Below are positions 63,514 to 64,000 of a stretch of 64,000 bases of DNA, in pieces. Positions within the stretch are counted from its first letter, which is position 1. Each line of letters begins with the position of its first letter. This stretch comes from Hydractinia symbiolongicarpus (lineage: Eukaryota; Cnidaria; Hydrozoa; Anthoathecata; Hydractiniidae). Location: assembly GCF_029227915.1 (NCBI RefSeq), contig NC_079878.1, positions 2,668,001-2,732,000 of the forward strand, read 5' to 3'. The notes under the pieces were generated by a model. It was not told the DNA's origin. It did no database searches and saw only the letters and a program-made list of their open reading frames with translations. Position numbers and translations under genes: made by a program.

Positions 63514-64000
63514 TAAACTCATTTCCCGAACGATTTTTTAAATTATTTTTTCACCACTAAAACGCATGAGACTTGTAGTTTGCAGAAATGTTTTCATTTT
63601 TGATGAGACGCTTAATAAAAGAAGTTTAATCGCCGACAAACGAAAACCCGCGACTTCCCGCGACTTCCCGACTCGGCCCGTATAGTCAAAAGTATACAAA
63701 GAAAGTACCCAGGGAGTAAACGCATTTCCCGAACGATTTTTTAAATTATTTTTTCACCACTAAAACGCATGAGACCTGTAGTTTTTAGAAATGTTTTCAT
63801 TTTTGATGAGACGCTTAATGAAAGTGGTTTAATCGCCGGCAAACGAAAACCCACGATTTCCCGTAAATCCCGGGCTTGGCCCGTATAGTCGAATGTATAC
63901 AAAGAAAGTACCCTGTGAGTAAACTCATTTCCAAAACGATTTTTTAAAGTATCTTTTCACCACTAAAACGCATGAGACTTGTAGTTTTTAAAAATGTTTT
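63514..64000 (+). repeat. Array continues past the right edge
   Basis: Two full monomers and an 81-bp partial monomer from 63,920 to the window end. The first contains a small patch near 63,650 in which CGACTTCCCG stands twice in a row where TAAATCCCC would be expected. The array is cut by the window, not by a natural border. Confidence 0.9.

Larger units (their letters stand above)
1..64000 (+). repeat. Satellite array of about 310-315 head-to-tail 203-bp monomers
   Basis: The word TAAACTCATT (or a close variant) returns every 202-203 bases from the first base to the last. Example starts are 447, 650 and 853. Every copy I examined reads in the same direction, and no foreign sequence interrupts the array. 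The consensus is 203 bp, 77 of 203 bases G or C. Bases 21-110 are T- and A-rich with runs of 4-6 T or A; bases 111-170 are GC-rich and hold most of the 13 CpG sites. Monomers differ by scattered substitutions and by small indels, such as CGGCCGTAT for CGGCCCGTAT, which gives 202-bp units. The monomer is close to a nucleosome repeat length, as is common for satellites. I do not recognise the family. Function is unknown; a centromeric or heterochromatic location is inference. Confidence 0.98.

Noticed and set aside
1-64000. Dozens of open reading frames of 60-102 codons on both strands, many with near-identical protein products
   Set aside because: They are translations of the satellite monomer. 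The 203-bp period is not a multiple of three, so the frame changes at each unit and stops soon follow. Their similarity comes from the DNA repeat. None has a recognisable domain, and both strands are equally open.
1-64000. A single long gene encoding a repetitive protein
   Set aside because: Period 203 is not divisible by three and the longest frame is about 100 codons.
1-64000. CRISPR array
   Set aside because: There are no unique spacers; the whole period is repeated and is far longer than a CRISPR repeat-spacer unit.
1-64000. Tandem RNA gene array such as 5S rRNA or tRNA clusters
   Set aside because: I see no 5S core, no tRNA fold and no Pol III B-box-like word in the monomer.
1-64000. 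Helically phased A-tracts giving strong DNA bending
   Set aside because: Runs of four or more A or T fall at uneven intervals in the consensus (about 12, 12, 20, 6, 6, 6, 20, 26 and 45 bases), not in a clear 10-11-bp series. A curvature calculation would be needed.
1-64000. Transposon, LTR or insertion sequence as the source of the repeat
   Set aside because: No terminal repeats, target-site duplications or transposase fragments are visible, and the units are strictly head to tail.
1-64000. Assignment to a species or phylum
   Set aside because: I do not recognise the monomer. Base composition, unit length and CpG content fit many plants and invertebrates alike.
1-64000. Promoters, terminators or riboswitches
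   Set aside because: AT-rich words resembling TATA or -10 boxes occur in every monomer by composition alone, with no gene beside them.

Overview
The whole 64 kb window is one uninterrupted head-to-tail satellite DNA array. I see no credible protein-coding gene, no RNA gene, no transposon and no unique sequence. The repeat unit is 203 bp (many variants are 202 bp), with roughly 310 to 315 copies, all in the same orientation. For numbering I take the recurring word TAAACTCATT as monomer position 1. My hand-built consensus is about 38% G+C and two-sided: positions 21-110 are about 26% G+C and positions 111-170 about 55%. I do not recognise the satellite family. A homogeneous array of this size with higher-order structure points to a eukaryotic nuclear genome, most plausibly a centromeric, pericentromeric or other heterochromatic block. 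The species cannot be named from the sequence. Both window ends lie inside the array, so its true size is unknown.

The information is in how monomer variants are ordered. Diagnostic variants recur in strings, so the array has an irregular higher-order repeat (HOR) architecture. One marker is a 41-bp remnant of a monomer (internal 162-bp deletion), found 19 times. It is almost always part of a cassette: marker monomer, 41-bp remnant, a 'CTTATTAAAAG' monomer, then a 'TTTATATT' monomer. Distances between remnants equal whole numbers of monomers plus 41 bp, once other indels are allowed for.

Layout. 1-5,149: mixed monomers with 4-, 5- and 12-monomer steps. 5,150-8,395: tandem duplication of an 8-mer (1,623 bp). 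8,396-10,787: material shared with the block before it at 11-monomer offset. 10,588-15,709: the most irregular part, with deletion-bearing monomers. 15,710-18,759: 4-mer and 3-mer steps. 18,760-22,085: tandem duplication of a 1,664-bp unit. 22,400-23,615: tandem duplication of a 607-bp unit. 23,616-29,324: remnant-bearing mixed region. 29,325-32,248: tandem duplication of a 1,462-bp unit, running into 1,299-bp and 810-bp periods up to about 35,500. 35,500-43,510: mixed, with cassettes at 38.3 and 39.6 kb. 43,510-55,930: the cleanest HOR region, where an 8-mer (1,621 bp) grows to a 10-mer (2,027 bp) by doubling a 406-bp dimer, all overlain by a tandem duplication of about 4.45 kb. 55,930-64,000: mixed monomers, two more cassettes and two junction-bearing monomers.

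Nothing here works as a gene set. The pattern fits repeated unequal crossover and gene conversion, which is established behaviour of satellite arrays. Any centromeric role is inference. Comparisons were made by eye at diagnostic positions, so block edges are approximate, to tens of bases.
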